DNA of 64,000 bases from NCBI GenBank assembly GCA_028554795.2, contig CM068842.1:26260590-26324589 (forward strand). The letters run 5' to 3'. The stretch comes from Sinohyriopsis cumingii (taxonomy: Eukaryota; Mollusca; Bivalvia; Unionida; Unionidae). Of this stretch, positions 46,701 through 52,600 are shown piece after piece (the stretch's first letter is position 1; every line of letters starts with the position of its first letter). The notes under the pieces are model-generated. The model did no database searches. It was not told the DNA's origin and was given only the letters and a program-made list of their open reading frames with translations. The translations under genes were made by a program, and so were the position numbers.

Positions 46701-48431
46701 AATTACTGCTTATCAGTGATTGTGTCCACTGCTGACCAATCATATTACAAGTCATGTGTGAATTACCTGGACATGTCTCTTGTCACAACTATTTTTCACT
46801 ATTTCTTAAAACAACAAATCAGAGTAAAGAAAGCAGTGGTAACTTGACAGTAAATCATGTGAAAATGAGACCAAACCTCAGTGTGGATCTGTCTTACTAT
46901 TTAAGAGTATCTAGTCTTTTCTGTCTTTGGTCATGAAAAAAATATTTTTGTATACATTGATGAAAATTTGTCCTTAGGGTGAGGGACATTTTCTTTAGCA
47001 CAAAAACAAAGGCCACACAACAAAAGCCAGATTATGATATTGGTCTAATTCCCATGCAGTCTGCTGTCAAAGTAAGATAGATTTTCATTGTTGGCTACTG
47101 GTCATATGTGAATCTCAGCTGTTTACTAATGTTGCTAGTTTTTATGAATCACTATGTGAAATGAAAATCTTGTCTCTGCTTGAATTTGATAAAACCATTC
47201 AAAAAATTGTATACAAGCATGAAGGTCACCTAATATATTTGTTCCTGGAAAAGTTTAATTTAGAAATTGTACTTGAAAATTAGAAATATGATTAGAAATT
47301 AAAGATTTTGCATTATGAAATATATTTAATTTTATTTTTAATAATGCTTTAACATTGACCCATTTTTGGTATACCTTTGCACATATATGGGATATATAAA
47401 CTTAAAATTAGAAAACTGTCAATGCAACATTAAAAATAGGTCATACTTACGTTTTTTGAAAGACTGGATGTATATTTTTTTAGGATGCATTCATATACGA
47501 GATACTGTACAGACACAAATTTATAGCAATCTTGATAAAATTGTGACCCCTTACAGTATATAATCTCGTGCAAGTCATGTCTAACTGCAAACTGAATAAA
47601 CCATAATCTGCAATCATATTAAATGGTGGCAGGATAGAGTCAATATTGTTTGTTGGACTCCACTTATAACCAGCAGAGACGACTGAAATTTTCCATCCAC
47701 TAATTTTTAAGTAGCCTCTCAGACACAGCACTGCATTTTGTGTATGGGAGAGTTATTATTAACAGCAATATGTCCCAAATGGTGTCTTGTACTTTCAGAA
47801 ATATCAAAGCTGTAATTTTGATGAATCAAAATGTCAACAGAACATGGCCTTATATGGTTGCCCTTTATTTGAATCAGATTGTAAATTTACAAAAACATGC
47901 ATAACAACATCAAATGCTGTAATGTTAAACAGTTGAAAATATAACATGTTCACTTGTACTTTTGTAAGTATCACTTAATTACTTGGATTCACTCTAAACT
48001 TATTCTAGTTAAAATGCAACTTTACCTATCAGAATTTCTTCTGTCCTTTTTGGCATGTAATGTTCTTGATTTCTCATTAGCATATGGTACTTTGACATGT
48101 AATGTTCTTGATTTCTCATTAGCATATGGTACTTTGACATGTAATGTTCTTGATTTCTCATTAGCATATGGTACTTTGACATGTAATGTTCTTGATTTCT
48201 CGTTAGCATATGGTACTTTGACTCTATGGGTTAACACAGTAGTTTGCTGTTGAACATCTTTTTTAATTAGTAGCATTCATCAATTCAGCTGGATCGATAT
48301 ATCTTTACACATGCCGATATTTATTATTTATTTGACAGACTGGTGGTATCAGAGATATTATCACGGAAGAAAGAAATCGGGCACAGAATGATGAAGATGA
48401 GAATCCTGTCAAAAAGCAGAAACTTTCATAG
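13249..48431 (+). CDS. RAD51C: RAD51C, DNA repair recombinase paralogue (7 coding exons, 364 aa)
   Basis: RecA/RAD51-family ATPase. In animals RAD51C acts in the nucleus in the BCDX2 and CX3 complexes, in homologous recombination and crosslink repair. Coding exons: 13249-13375, 15538-15781, 22985-23151, 27254-27387, 38997-39128, 44449-44646, 48339-48431; every junction is AG/GT and the phases match, giving 1095 nt including TAG. Visible motifs: N-terminal FPL...KLSAAGF (about residues 10-25), Walker A GEPGVGKT (114-121), FIDTEGSF-like YIDTEGSF in exon 3, Walker B LVIID (227-231), LTNKMTTK (271-278), [12 protein letters not shown] in exon 6, KSPSQ, and a basic C-terminal tail KKQK (359-362). 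Human RAD51C has 376 residues and also ends in a basic nuclear signal. The first ATG follows an AG preceded by a pyrimidine tract, so a non-coding upstream exon is possible. Introns total about 34 kb and are loaded with transposons. Identification is firm. Confidence 0.96.
14292..14534 (+). mobile_element. SINE family A, full length, 11-bp TSD
   Basis: Begins TTGGGGCCCCAAG, with A box TGGCAGAGTGG and B box GTTCGAGTC, and ends in (ACA)n. CTACCTCATTA is repeated at 14281-14291 and 14535-14545. In RAD51C intron 1, sense orientation. Confidence 0.85.
15538..15781 (+). CDS. RAD51C: RAD51C coding exon 2 (Walker A)
   Basis: Acceptor ttttacag, donor TG/GTGAGG. It encodes the linker ([19 protein letters not shown]) and the P-loop [10 protein letters not shown]. 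The phase continues from exon 1 and leaves two bases completed by exon 3. Confidence 0.95.
17461..17509. repeat. (GA)n microsatellite
   Basis: Two GA runs separated by CTATACAGAACAAAGAT. Confidence 0.85.
18945..19410 (-). pseudogene. RTE-like non-LTR retrotransposon, 3' end
   Basis: The - strand frame contains [31 protein letters not shown] and [20 protein letters not shown], the C-terminal signature of an abundant animal non-LTR family. Downstream, in broken frame, it reads [14 protein letters not shown]. 5'-truncated, as usual for such insertions. In RAD51C intron 2, antisense. Confidence 0.75.
20082..20178. mobile_element. palindromic MITE core copy
   Basis: AACTGCACAGACACAGATCT ... AGATCTGGGTCTGTGCAGTT form a near-perfect hairpin around ATTATGCG, followed by GCAGTTGGACTT and ATAAGCAAGTATATA. 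This is the best-preserved core in the window. Confidence 0.6.
20555..21468. mobile_element. pogo/Tigger-like MITE with TA target duplication
   Basis: The ends are inverted repeats starting CAGTGGAGCCTTGTTAATCC (left) and CAGTGGAGCCTCGTTAATCC (right, on -), flanked by TA on both sides. ATCCGGA is repeated inside each end, as in pogo-family Tc1/mariner elements. The 914-bp body has no transposase frame, so it is non-autonomous. It lies in RAD51C intron 2. Confidence 0.85.
22215..22525. repeat. short tandem repeat units of about 73 bp and 40 bp
   Basis: Three diverged units with AATTTTCAATGAATTGG and CTAATGGACTTG, followed by repeats of CTAATGGACTCTCCACAGCA and GTTCTCAAAAGGACT. In RAD51C intron 2, shortly before exon 3. 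Confidence 0.7.
22985..23151 (+). CDS. RAD51C: RAD51C coding exon 3
   Basis: Acceptor ctatctcag, donor G/GTTTGA. It encodes [15 protein letters not shown] and [12 protein letters not shown], which match the human protein almost residue for residue, then the less conserved helix ending KEPNE. Confidence 0.95.
24060..24508 (+). pseudogene. tyrosine-recombinase N-terminal domain relic (DIRS/Ngaro-like)
   Basis: Frame 24161-24508 reads [33 protein letters not shown] and [20 protein letters not shown]. This is the SAM-like DNA-binding domain of phage-type integrases as carried by DIRS-like retrotransposons. The catalytic R-H-R-Y half is missing. In RAD51C intron 3, sense. It is not a RAD51C exon: the splice phases exclude it. 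Confidence 0.65.
24735..25056 (-). mobile_element. SINE family B, 13-bp near-perfect TSD
   Basis: Same body as the 1.5-kb and 26.7-kb copies, with a (CA)n tail. CAAATGTGCAGTA (24722-24734) and CAAATGTGGAGTA (25057-25069) flank it. In RAD51C intron 3. Confidence 0.8.
25361..25452. repeat. 23-bp minisatellite, 4 units
   Basis: CAGACACCATACACTGTAAT + CTA repeated four times with single-base changes. In RAD51C intron 3. Confidence 0.95.
25500..25524. repeat. (CA)n microsatellite
   Basis: A CA run in RAD51C intron 3. Confidence 0.9.
26735..27030 (+). mobile_element. SINE family B, sense copy with clear A and B boxes
   Basis: Starts CCGCTCCAGTGG. A box TGGTCTAGTGG and B box GGTTCGAACCC are perfect RNA polymerase III promoter motifs. 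Ends AATCCAAATCACACAAAC. CAAACACAC is repeated at 26722-26730 and 27031-27039. In RAD51C intron 3. Confidence 0.85.
27254..27387 (+). CDS. RAD51C: RAD51C coding exon 4
   Basis: Acceptor ctgttgcag, donor AAG/GTATGT. It encodes the [19 protein letters not shown] stretch (human SHIYYFRCRDYTELLA) and [11 protein letters not shown]. The exon ends in phase 0, at the same place as the human boundary before VRLVIVD. Confidence 0.93.
28301..30758 (-). mobile_element. intact hAT DNA transposon (2458 bp) with 8-bp TSD
   Basis: Terminal inverted repeats begin CAGGGGTCGGCAACCT (left, 28301) and CAGAGGTCGTCAACCT (right, read on -, from 30758). Both flanks carry the identical 8-bp TGCTAGAG (28293-28300 and 30759-30766), the hallmark of hAT insertion. 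Inside is one uninterrupted transposase frame (30408-28546). GTGCC motifs occur just inside both ends. It sits in RAD51C intron 4, antisense to the gene. Perfect target duplication and an unbroken frame suggest recent insertion. Confidence 0.93.
28546..30408 (-). CDS. hAT-family transposase, 620 aa, apparently intact
   Basis: Cut-and-paste transposase of the hAT superfamily, similar in style to the domesticated GTF2IRD2/ZBED5/FAM200 proteins. Start chosen at 30408 ([13 protein letters not shown]); the frame is open further up to 30789, but that runs through the terminal repeat into flanking DNA. A BED-type finger has C32, C35, H49 and H54. The RNase-H-like core has FDES (D181), TTDGAAAM (D247) and a C-terminal CEKIFS (E570), the expected D-D-E triad. 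Also present are HCIIH (275-279), NVRWLSRG (about 337-343) and the hAT C-terminal dimerisation segment [17 protein letters not shown]. No stop or frameshift interrupts it. Nuclear action on its own terminal repeats is inferred from the family. Confidence 0.93.
   Translation of the reverse strand: MAEKRQKLDQRPFQENWTKEYGFIQPKDRAVCAFCCESVVCHTSSVQRHYETKHQTKSETSEEKSEAIKRAISGFKKETGILSQAVGMKNKATECSYTIAQCVALKGKPFTDGEYIKETFLSSAEILFSDLPNKETILSWIQELPASARSIERRITDFAENLTVKQMTGLNQAIVFSVAFDESVDLNDLSRLAVVIRYCENNRIYEELCCLLALHDTTKAEDILTAFVSYLKNQNIELNKLFCVTTDGAAAMVGKKKGFVTLLENHVGRRLLNFHCIIHQKSLCANISSLDLHSVMATVVKIVNFIVSRSSLIHRQFKSLLQEIESEYADLLLNSNVRWLSRGKVLNRFVSCLEAIKVFLDEKEQHFPELNDEDWLLKLMFLTDITTHLNELNLHLQGQGQTVLELFGYWKGFALKLDIFCHDNKSKTFKYFPNVKTHSDRFTVNIDELQKYIEALEVEFAKRSQDFQIHEPIFSYLIKPDLLDLTTTQSDLDLFRWMGIDDFEMQHVEFKTSELWTSKFAELQKSLEGNCLEKSVAILNCWTSLPEAFICLKKVAFALLSVFGSIYTCEKIFSHMKAVLSPQRSRLTPEHSEACVKLKVTKYVPHIEQLTKSVQGQGSH
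31161..31353 (-). mobile_element. SINE family A, 5'-truncated
   Basis: Shares the body of the other copies (ACATTTTTCAGCACACAATA, GGCTATACATGGC) but lacks the tRNA-like head. TCATTAGGAT occurs at 31151-31160 and 31354-31363 and may be its target duplication. Confidence 0.65.
31891..32132 (-). mobile_element. SINE family A inserted in minisatellite, 9-bp TSD
   Basis: Full-length but diverged copy. CAAGAATGT, which belongs to the host minisatellite unit, is present at 31882-31890 and 32133-32141. The insertion therefore post-dates the array. Confidence 0.8.
32162..33500 (-). mobile_element. deleted hAT-like element with 6-bp TSD (1339 bp)
   Basis: The ends are CAGGGATGGTCCTGG (left) and CAGGGATCGTCCTGGG (right, on -). 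The flanks carry GTCTTG at 32156-32161 and 33501-33506. Several GTCGCCAA motifs lie just inside both ends. Inside, only the C-terminal part of a transposase remains (32647-32375). It inserted into a tandem 75-bp repeat array, which resumes on the other side, so both boundaries are well defined. Confidence 0.85.
32375..32647 (-). pseudogene. hAT transposase C-terminal fragment
   Basis: It reads [20 protein letters not shown] followed by IRNKL and [12 protein letters not shown]. This is the hAT C-terminal dimerisation block as seen in ZNF862/KIAA1586-type transposases, with the conserved CERGFS glutamate. The N-terminal zinc finger and most of the catalytic core are missing, so it cannot be functional alone. 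It is a different hAT lineage from the intact element at 28.3-30.8 kb. Confidence 0.8.
34063..34180. repeat. 32-bp minisatellite, 3.7 units
   Basis: TATGTGAATATTCCTAGCCT + GTAATCAATTTG repeated at 34063, 34095, 34127 and partly at 34159. It ends just before the hAT-like element copy 1. Confidence 0.95.
34209..35514 (+). mobile_element. hAT-like element copy 1, CAGACAT ends, 6-bp TSD
   Basis: 1306 bp closely similar to 41217-42450. The left end is CAGACATAATTTT and the right end (on -) CATATATGATTTT. AAACTG flanks both sides (34203-34208 and 35515-35520). It carries remnants of a zinc-finger protein (WKWEWLERK...) interrupted by stops, and a 66-codon open frame at 34860-35060. A local inverted duplication at 34643-34710 is absent from the other copy. 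It lies in RAD51C intron 4. Confidence 0.75.
34860..35060 (+). other. 66-codon frame in element copy 1
   Basis: Counterpart of 41822-42022: same start MRTA, same end SIGEKDK, with conservative and non-conservative differences between. Function unknown. Confidence 0.4.
35521..35600 (+). mobile_element. SINE family B, 3' fragment
   Basis: GAAAAATTGTTAAAGCTATG and a CACATGCACACAC tail match the 3' end of the family B copies. It abuts the right end of the hAT-like element copy 1. Confidence 0.5.
35852..36154 (-). mobile_element. SINE family B, perfect 11-bp TSD
   Basis: Complete - strand copy with B box region GGGTTTGTTACCC-like. CTCAGAATTTG is repeated exactly at 35841-35851 and 36155-36165. 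In RAD51C intron 4. Confidence 0.8.
36953..37213. repeat. 29-bp minisatellite, 9 units
   Basis: Nine units of TGCATGTCTGCCTAGA(T/C)ATG + TATTACCAC. Units 1-2 and 7-9 have GATATG; units 3-6 have GACATG. In RAD51C intron 4. Confidence 0.95.
37404..37505. repeat. (GT)n(AT)n compound microsatellite
   Basis: GT run then a long AT run. Short frames on both strands here encode only Ile/Tyr repeats and are artefacts. Confidence 0.95.
37689..37743. repeat. (AT)n microsatellite
   Basis: A TA run of about 55 bases ending in TATGTATGTATA. Confidence 0.95.
38997..39128 (+). CDS. RAD51C: RAD51C coding exon 5 (Walker B)
   Basis: Acceptor cttatccag, donor AGT/GTGAGT. It encodes [13 protein letters not shown] and the conserved [12 protein letters not shown]. 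It is 44 codons, phase 0 at both ends, so skipping it would keep the frame but remove Walker B. Confidence 0.95.
39921..40392. repeat. 42-bp minisatellite, about 11 units
   Basis: Units of ATTGTTATTATATTACATTT + GACTGATTCCACTACTTTTATC, 42 bp with a 3-bp deletion in one unit. The period is a multiple of three, so long frames stay open on both strands (197 and 171 codons). They are not genes. In RAD51C intron 5. Confidence 0.95.
40488..41210. other. GC-richer unassigned segment with a 146-codon - frame
   Basis: Base composition is higher in GC than its surroundings and open frames exist on both strands (the longest on - from 40928 to 40488). I do not recognise any domain. It lies between a minisatellite and hAT-like copy 2, and may be part of an old retroelement. 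Confidence 0.3.
41567..41764 (+). pseudogene. BED-like zinc-finger N-terminal transposase remnant
   Basis: The reading [19 protein letters not shown] is followed by [20 protein letters not shown] and KHLQKKLH: a C-x2-C pair and an H-x5-H pair typical of BED-type fingers at the N-terminus of hAT transposases. Immediately upstream the frame is broken by a stop in a WKWEWLE-like stretch, and there is no upstream ATG. The matching region of copy 1 (about 34560-34790) is more degenerate. Confidence 0.6.
41822..42022 (+). other. 66-codon frame shared by both element copies
   Basis: [19 protein letters not shown] continues as a Lys/Arg-rich, probably helical peptide ending SIGEKDK. The same frame is open at the same length in copy 1 (34860-35060) with a number of substitutions. 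I do not recognise it. It may be a remnant of the parental element's protein. Two copies of one element do not prove coding selection. Confidence 0.4.
43060..43960 (+). pseudogene. DIRS-like reverse transcriptase / RNase H relic
   Basis: Through frame shifts the + strand gives [50 protein letters not shown] (RT catalytic block, altered from Y.DD) and [11 protein letters not shown] followed by [19 protein letters not shown]. The last matches the DIRS-type RT/RNase H connection. Heavily degraded. It lies directly right of hAT-like copy 2 in RAD51C intron 5; the left limit is uncertain. Confidence 0.55.
44449..44646 (+). CDS. RAD51C: RAD51C coding exon 6
   Basis: Acceptor cttatttcag, donor ACT/GTGAGA. 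It encodes [27 protein letters not shown] and LYKSPSQ, the conserved C-terminal part of the ATPase core. In human this region is split over several exons; here it is one 198-bp exon. An open frame continues past the donor to about 44871, but it loses homology there. Confidence 0.95.
44647..48338 (+). other. RAD51C intron 6 (3.7 kb)
   Basis: AT-rich. No element recognised except the 42-bp minisatellite at 48054-48221. Confidence 0.8.
48054..48221. repeat. 42-bp minisatellite, 4 units
   Basis: CATGTAATGTTCTTGATTTC + TCATTAGCATATGGTACTTTGA, four nearly identical units. Open frames on both strands follow from the 42-bp period. In RAD51C intron 6, about 120 bp before the last exon. Confidence 0.95.
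48339..48431 (+). CDS. RAD51C: RAD51C coding exon 7 (terminal)
   Basis: Acceptor tatttgacag. It encodes [16 protein letters not shown] followed by an acidic stretch, PVKKQKLS and TAG. The GIRD start parallels human GFRD after the same splice point, and the basic tail parallels the human C-terminal nuclear localisation signal. Confidence 0.9.
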   Translation, partial: TGGIRDIITEERNRAQNDEDENPVKKQKLS

Positions 48432-48516
48432 CTGGGCTCCTATTTATTTTTAAAAAATATCTTTTTGTTAAATAAGTTATTTATTATTGTTTTGTTGAAT
48501 ACATCTTTATTTGTGC

Positions 48517-48553
48517 AATAAACTCCATAATTTGTGTATAATTGATTAATAAA
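48517..48553 (+). terminator. RAD51C poly(A) signals (two AATAAA)
   Basis: AATAAA at 48517-48522 and again at 48548-48553, 86 and 117 bases after the stop codon. An (AT)n run begins about 30 bases later. These are the expected cleavage signals, giving a very short 3' UTR. Confidence 0.75.
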
Positions 48554-48582
48554 GAAAACTTCTGAAGGGCACTATTTTAGAG

Positions 48583-48583
<1 letters not shown>

Positions 48584-48634
<51 letters not shown>
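48584..48634. repeat. (AT)n microsatellite between convergent 3' ends
   Basis: A TA run of about 50 bases starting 31 bases after the second RAD51C AATAAA. Confidence 0.95.
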
Positions 48635-48637
<3 letters not shown>

Positions 48638-49001
48638 CCATTAAATAATATAGGTGGGGATCATTTCTCTTAGCATACCAGTTCTACCATCACTGGGCTA
48701 ATATGTCATGCGAAGATGCAAATTTTTACTCACTGACATGTAAGTACTATGGCAACCACAGGTACACAATGATATAAGTTCCTTAGCCTGTAATTCTCAA
48801 GCTCACTTGCACCTGGTTATTTTTGCTCACAGGGATAAAAAATAAAATCTTTGTTAATTCAGACTCAAAGTAAAGTGTTTAATATTTTTTTAAACACAAA
48901 TGTGTGAGATTTTTCTTCATAAACAGCAACAAAATCAAATATTCTTGTACAATATATAAGGATGGTTAATTTTAAAGTTAACACTTTGCTATTGTGTCAG
49001 T

Positions 49002-49007
49002 TTTATT
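49002..49007 (-). terminator. candidate poly(A) signal of the CFAP119-like gene
   Basis: AATAAA on the - strand, 493 bases past the stop codon at 49500. It is the clearest hexamer in that stretch. Confidence 0.4.
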
Positions 49008-49499
49008 TCCACAGTTAACAAGACGATAGGAGAGCAGATCACATTAATGTAAAAGTAGTTTACCTCATTAACATCAACATCAACCCTCGGTCAGAAAATG
49101 TTTTTTAAAAAATGCTTCAGGTATTTATATTCCTAAAACTATATTTCATCATCCTCTTTCTTAGTGTAAAATTGTTCCATCACGGTCATATACTTCTATA
49201 CAGTTAGTTGAATACCTAAACATATTTACAAGCAGAAGTCCAGTGTATTTGTAAGTATTCAGCATAAAGCTGAATTTTGTCTCAGAAATAGTTACATAAA
49301 AATCTTCCATTAAGGATTTCATGGTTTCCCAGCAAGCTGGAAAGTAAATTATCTCAACTTCTCTCTCCAACAGGATTTAAATACAATGAAAATAAAGAAG
49401 GTGGGTACAATATTATTATACGAATGAATATTTACACTGAAATATGATTATGAAGATCAAGACATAACAATCATGGGACGACATTTGAATAACTCCAAG

Positions 49500-49696
49500 C
49501 TACTTCTTCTTCCCTTTGGCTGATCCCCGCCCACCTTTTTGGGAAGATGCTCCACCCTCAGCAATATCTAACTTTTTATTCAATAAGTCTTCAGTACTTT
49601 TCAAATGGCTGTCTACAGATGCCTTGATTTTCTTGACTTCCTCTGTGAGATAAGTTTGGATCATTGTCCTCAGCTCTTTTCTCTCTGGAGACTCCT
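49500..49696 (-). CDS. CFAP119-like terminal exon
   Basis: Acceptor gattttgcag. It encodes EESPERKELRTMIQTYL, a helical Lys/Glu-rich segment and a Gly/Lys tail, and ends TAG at 49502-49500. Its base composition is clearly coding compared with the flanks. A - strand AATAAA (TTTATT on +) at 49002-49007 could be the poly(A) signal. Confidence 0.85.
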
Positions 49697-52600
49697 CTGC
49701 AAAATCACAGACACAGATAATGCTAATGACAGCATCAGTTATAATGCTCCTATGGTTTATAAATAGTATATGAATACTTTGTAGTTGAAACTAATGGTAC
49801 CATCTTTCTTTTATTTCTCTTTTTCTGCAAATATATTGGCTCTCTCTCTCTCTCAAACGTTTGGTGACGTGATGTGTTGTCCAATAAGTAACTTTTCTGC
49901 CAGTGTCCCAATGAATGTGTATAGTAAAATTATCTTTTTTTTCTTGGAACTAATAAAGGCATCAATAAAATCTTATTTTAATTAGATTAAGAAAGGTGTG
50001 CGCCTAAAAAAAAGTACATCCGGGTCTTCTTGAAGGTACATGCTCTAAACTGATCACTGACCATTCTTGGATAAGTAATGAACACGGCACTTAAGTAGAG
50101 TTAATTGAATGTTTATCCTTACATGATCTAGACAGGATAATTTAAAACTTTGCTGCTAGATAATACTCAATTTAGATCAACTACACTATATATGCCAGAG
50201 TTTTCAAATGTTGATTAAGTCATGTTAACAGAGAATATGGTTTTGTTTGGGGTACCAAACTCGAGGTTCATTGTACTGAATTTAGTGATGAAGAATAGAA
50301 ATGGCAAAAAATAAATTATAAAAATTAATGACCCTAAATATTAATAACCAGTTTAGATTGGCAGTTGCTAAAATACAATCAGCCAGAATTAAAATTCCAA
50401 GGTTTTAAACAAAACTGCAAAATTTTACATCTGAAAAATCCCATTTTGACAATAATTTATCAGCACAAAATATGTCATCACTTGTACAAGTTTGTTGTTT
50501 TTTACTACATTAGTTTCAAGTGTTGTTTTCTATTCACTCTATTTAAAGTGGACTGTTCATTTGTCAGTTTATCAAACGTATGCAGTGATGTCTGTGTATT
50601 ATACCTGGCTCTGTGGGCCTTTCTGGTGCTACCGCTTGAGTCTCATTGTCCCCAGTTACCTCCCCTTGTTCTGCTTCCAGCCCTGCATCTGGTTCATCAG
50701 CTGCAATGAGGTCAAAGGTCATTTACATTTACATGGACCTAGTCACTCTTATTCCTTAAGTGTTATGAGAGCCTATCAAACCATCTTAAAGATGTGTTCT
50801 TCATTCTCAAAGCTTTAATTTGAATTGTTCCCCTGCCTCCAAGAAAGAAATCTGTTGACGCAGATTCCTTCTTCTACCTGATTAAAGAAGTTTATGAAAC
50901 CATTTCTTATTTTTGCTTACATACTGTATGGTGGAAAGTTTTAGCAGTTCAAAAATTCTATCAATTTAGTAGTCTCAGAGTGAGACTGCAAAATTGAATC
51001 TCATTTAAATTATCCATCTCAGATAAGTGAGTATATATGTAAGGTATGGTAAAAGTAAACATTAATGGACAAAGTCAGATCTCACAAAACATGCTAAAAT
51101 CTCACAATATTTTGTAAAACAATAGTATGGTAATCAGAAAATATCAGTATTTCACAGATTTTATTTAACTGCTTCCTGTTTATGCTATCCTCCTTGTAGC
51201 AACTGTTCTGATATACAAGTAAGATGTGAAAGTGTTATTGAGTCATATTTTGATTATGTTGAATAATAATCAAGTTGTATTTGTAACATAAGTGTAAATT
51301 AAATGAAAGTAAAGAACGTACTTCGATAGCAACACCAATGAAATTTTTTTACAAAGTTGTGAGAAAAAAAATCAAATCAAGAAAAAAAAATTTATCATAA
51401 CTTTGCCTCATGAAACAACCACCAGTATGGAATACTTTCTCTCCTATTTAAATAAATAAATGGTATTAAAAAAGGATCTATGCTAGAAACGGTAAGCTGA
51501 GTTTAAACAGCAGTTAAAATCATTAGCTAACGGTCTGCACGCAAGCAGAAATAGCATGAACCATAATGAAGCTAAAACAGCATGACACATTGGTATGTTC
51601 TGCATTACATCAGCTACCTGAAAATCTTTAATTAAAAAAATTATATATCTAGAAAAAATTAAAAACATTTGATCAATGAGTTTTGTCGTATGCTGGAAAT
51701 TTCTTAATTTCAAGTAGTTTACGTCTAAAACCTGCCACTTGTTATTTTTTTTTTCATAAATCTTTTTGAAGTTTCTTCGTGATTTCCAGCAGTTATGTCA
51801 CTTAATATTAAACATTTATCTGGGTTTAGTGGAGAAATTGGCTGTATTAGGTATGAAATTGATATACATTTTTCAATATTTTTTTATAACTCTATATTTC
51901 TACTGTATAGCAACCAAATTATCACATGATGAATTTTGAGCATATTTGATGAAACACTAAAAAGGTCATTTTAATTTTGTACAGACATGAATCTGGAGGT
52001 TGTACCCCTATCTTATTTTGTAATTTATGCATATTTCACATGTGTTGATGGAATGTGGGGTACAGTGAATGAAAAGTACAGATGATAATGGCATCAAATT
52101 TACACTGTACAAATCCATATTTACCCAAGATATATTGCCATATCGATTTGCAATTTATTAAAAAGTGTGAAGTTTGATCTCTCACGAACATTAATTAATT
52201 AAAAGGAGACTTGTTAAATGTACTTGTTCACATATTTTTATTTAATTGAATTACAAGTATACTTAACAAGTTATTGGGACTTGAGTCAGACATGACACAG
52301 ATGGAGTGAGACTGCCTACATTTCTGAGATTTGCCTTTGTGTCAGATATAACGGTGCAGTCATTGCTGTGCTATAAGTAGCACTGTGTTAGTAATGGTTT
52401 GATTTTGATGTGAAATTGATTCTGAATAGCTGTAATGTGTTACATTTATAAGGTACAAGTGTAAAAAATAGACTTAAAAGCAGAAAGGTACTAAGGATGC
52501 AATACTATAGTGTGTGCATAAAAATGACAGCTTGAACTGAATTACACAGGGTGACTACAAGACATTCATTTTGAAAAAATTTTCAAACTTTCATTGAAGA

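Noticed and set aside
48009-48276. Frames on both strands around 48.0-48.3 kb
   Set aside because: 42-bp tandem repeat artefact.
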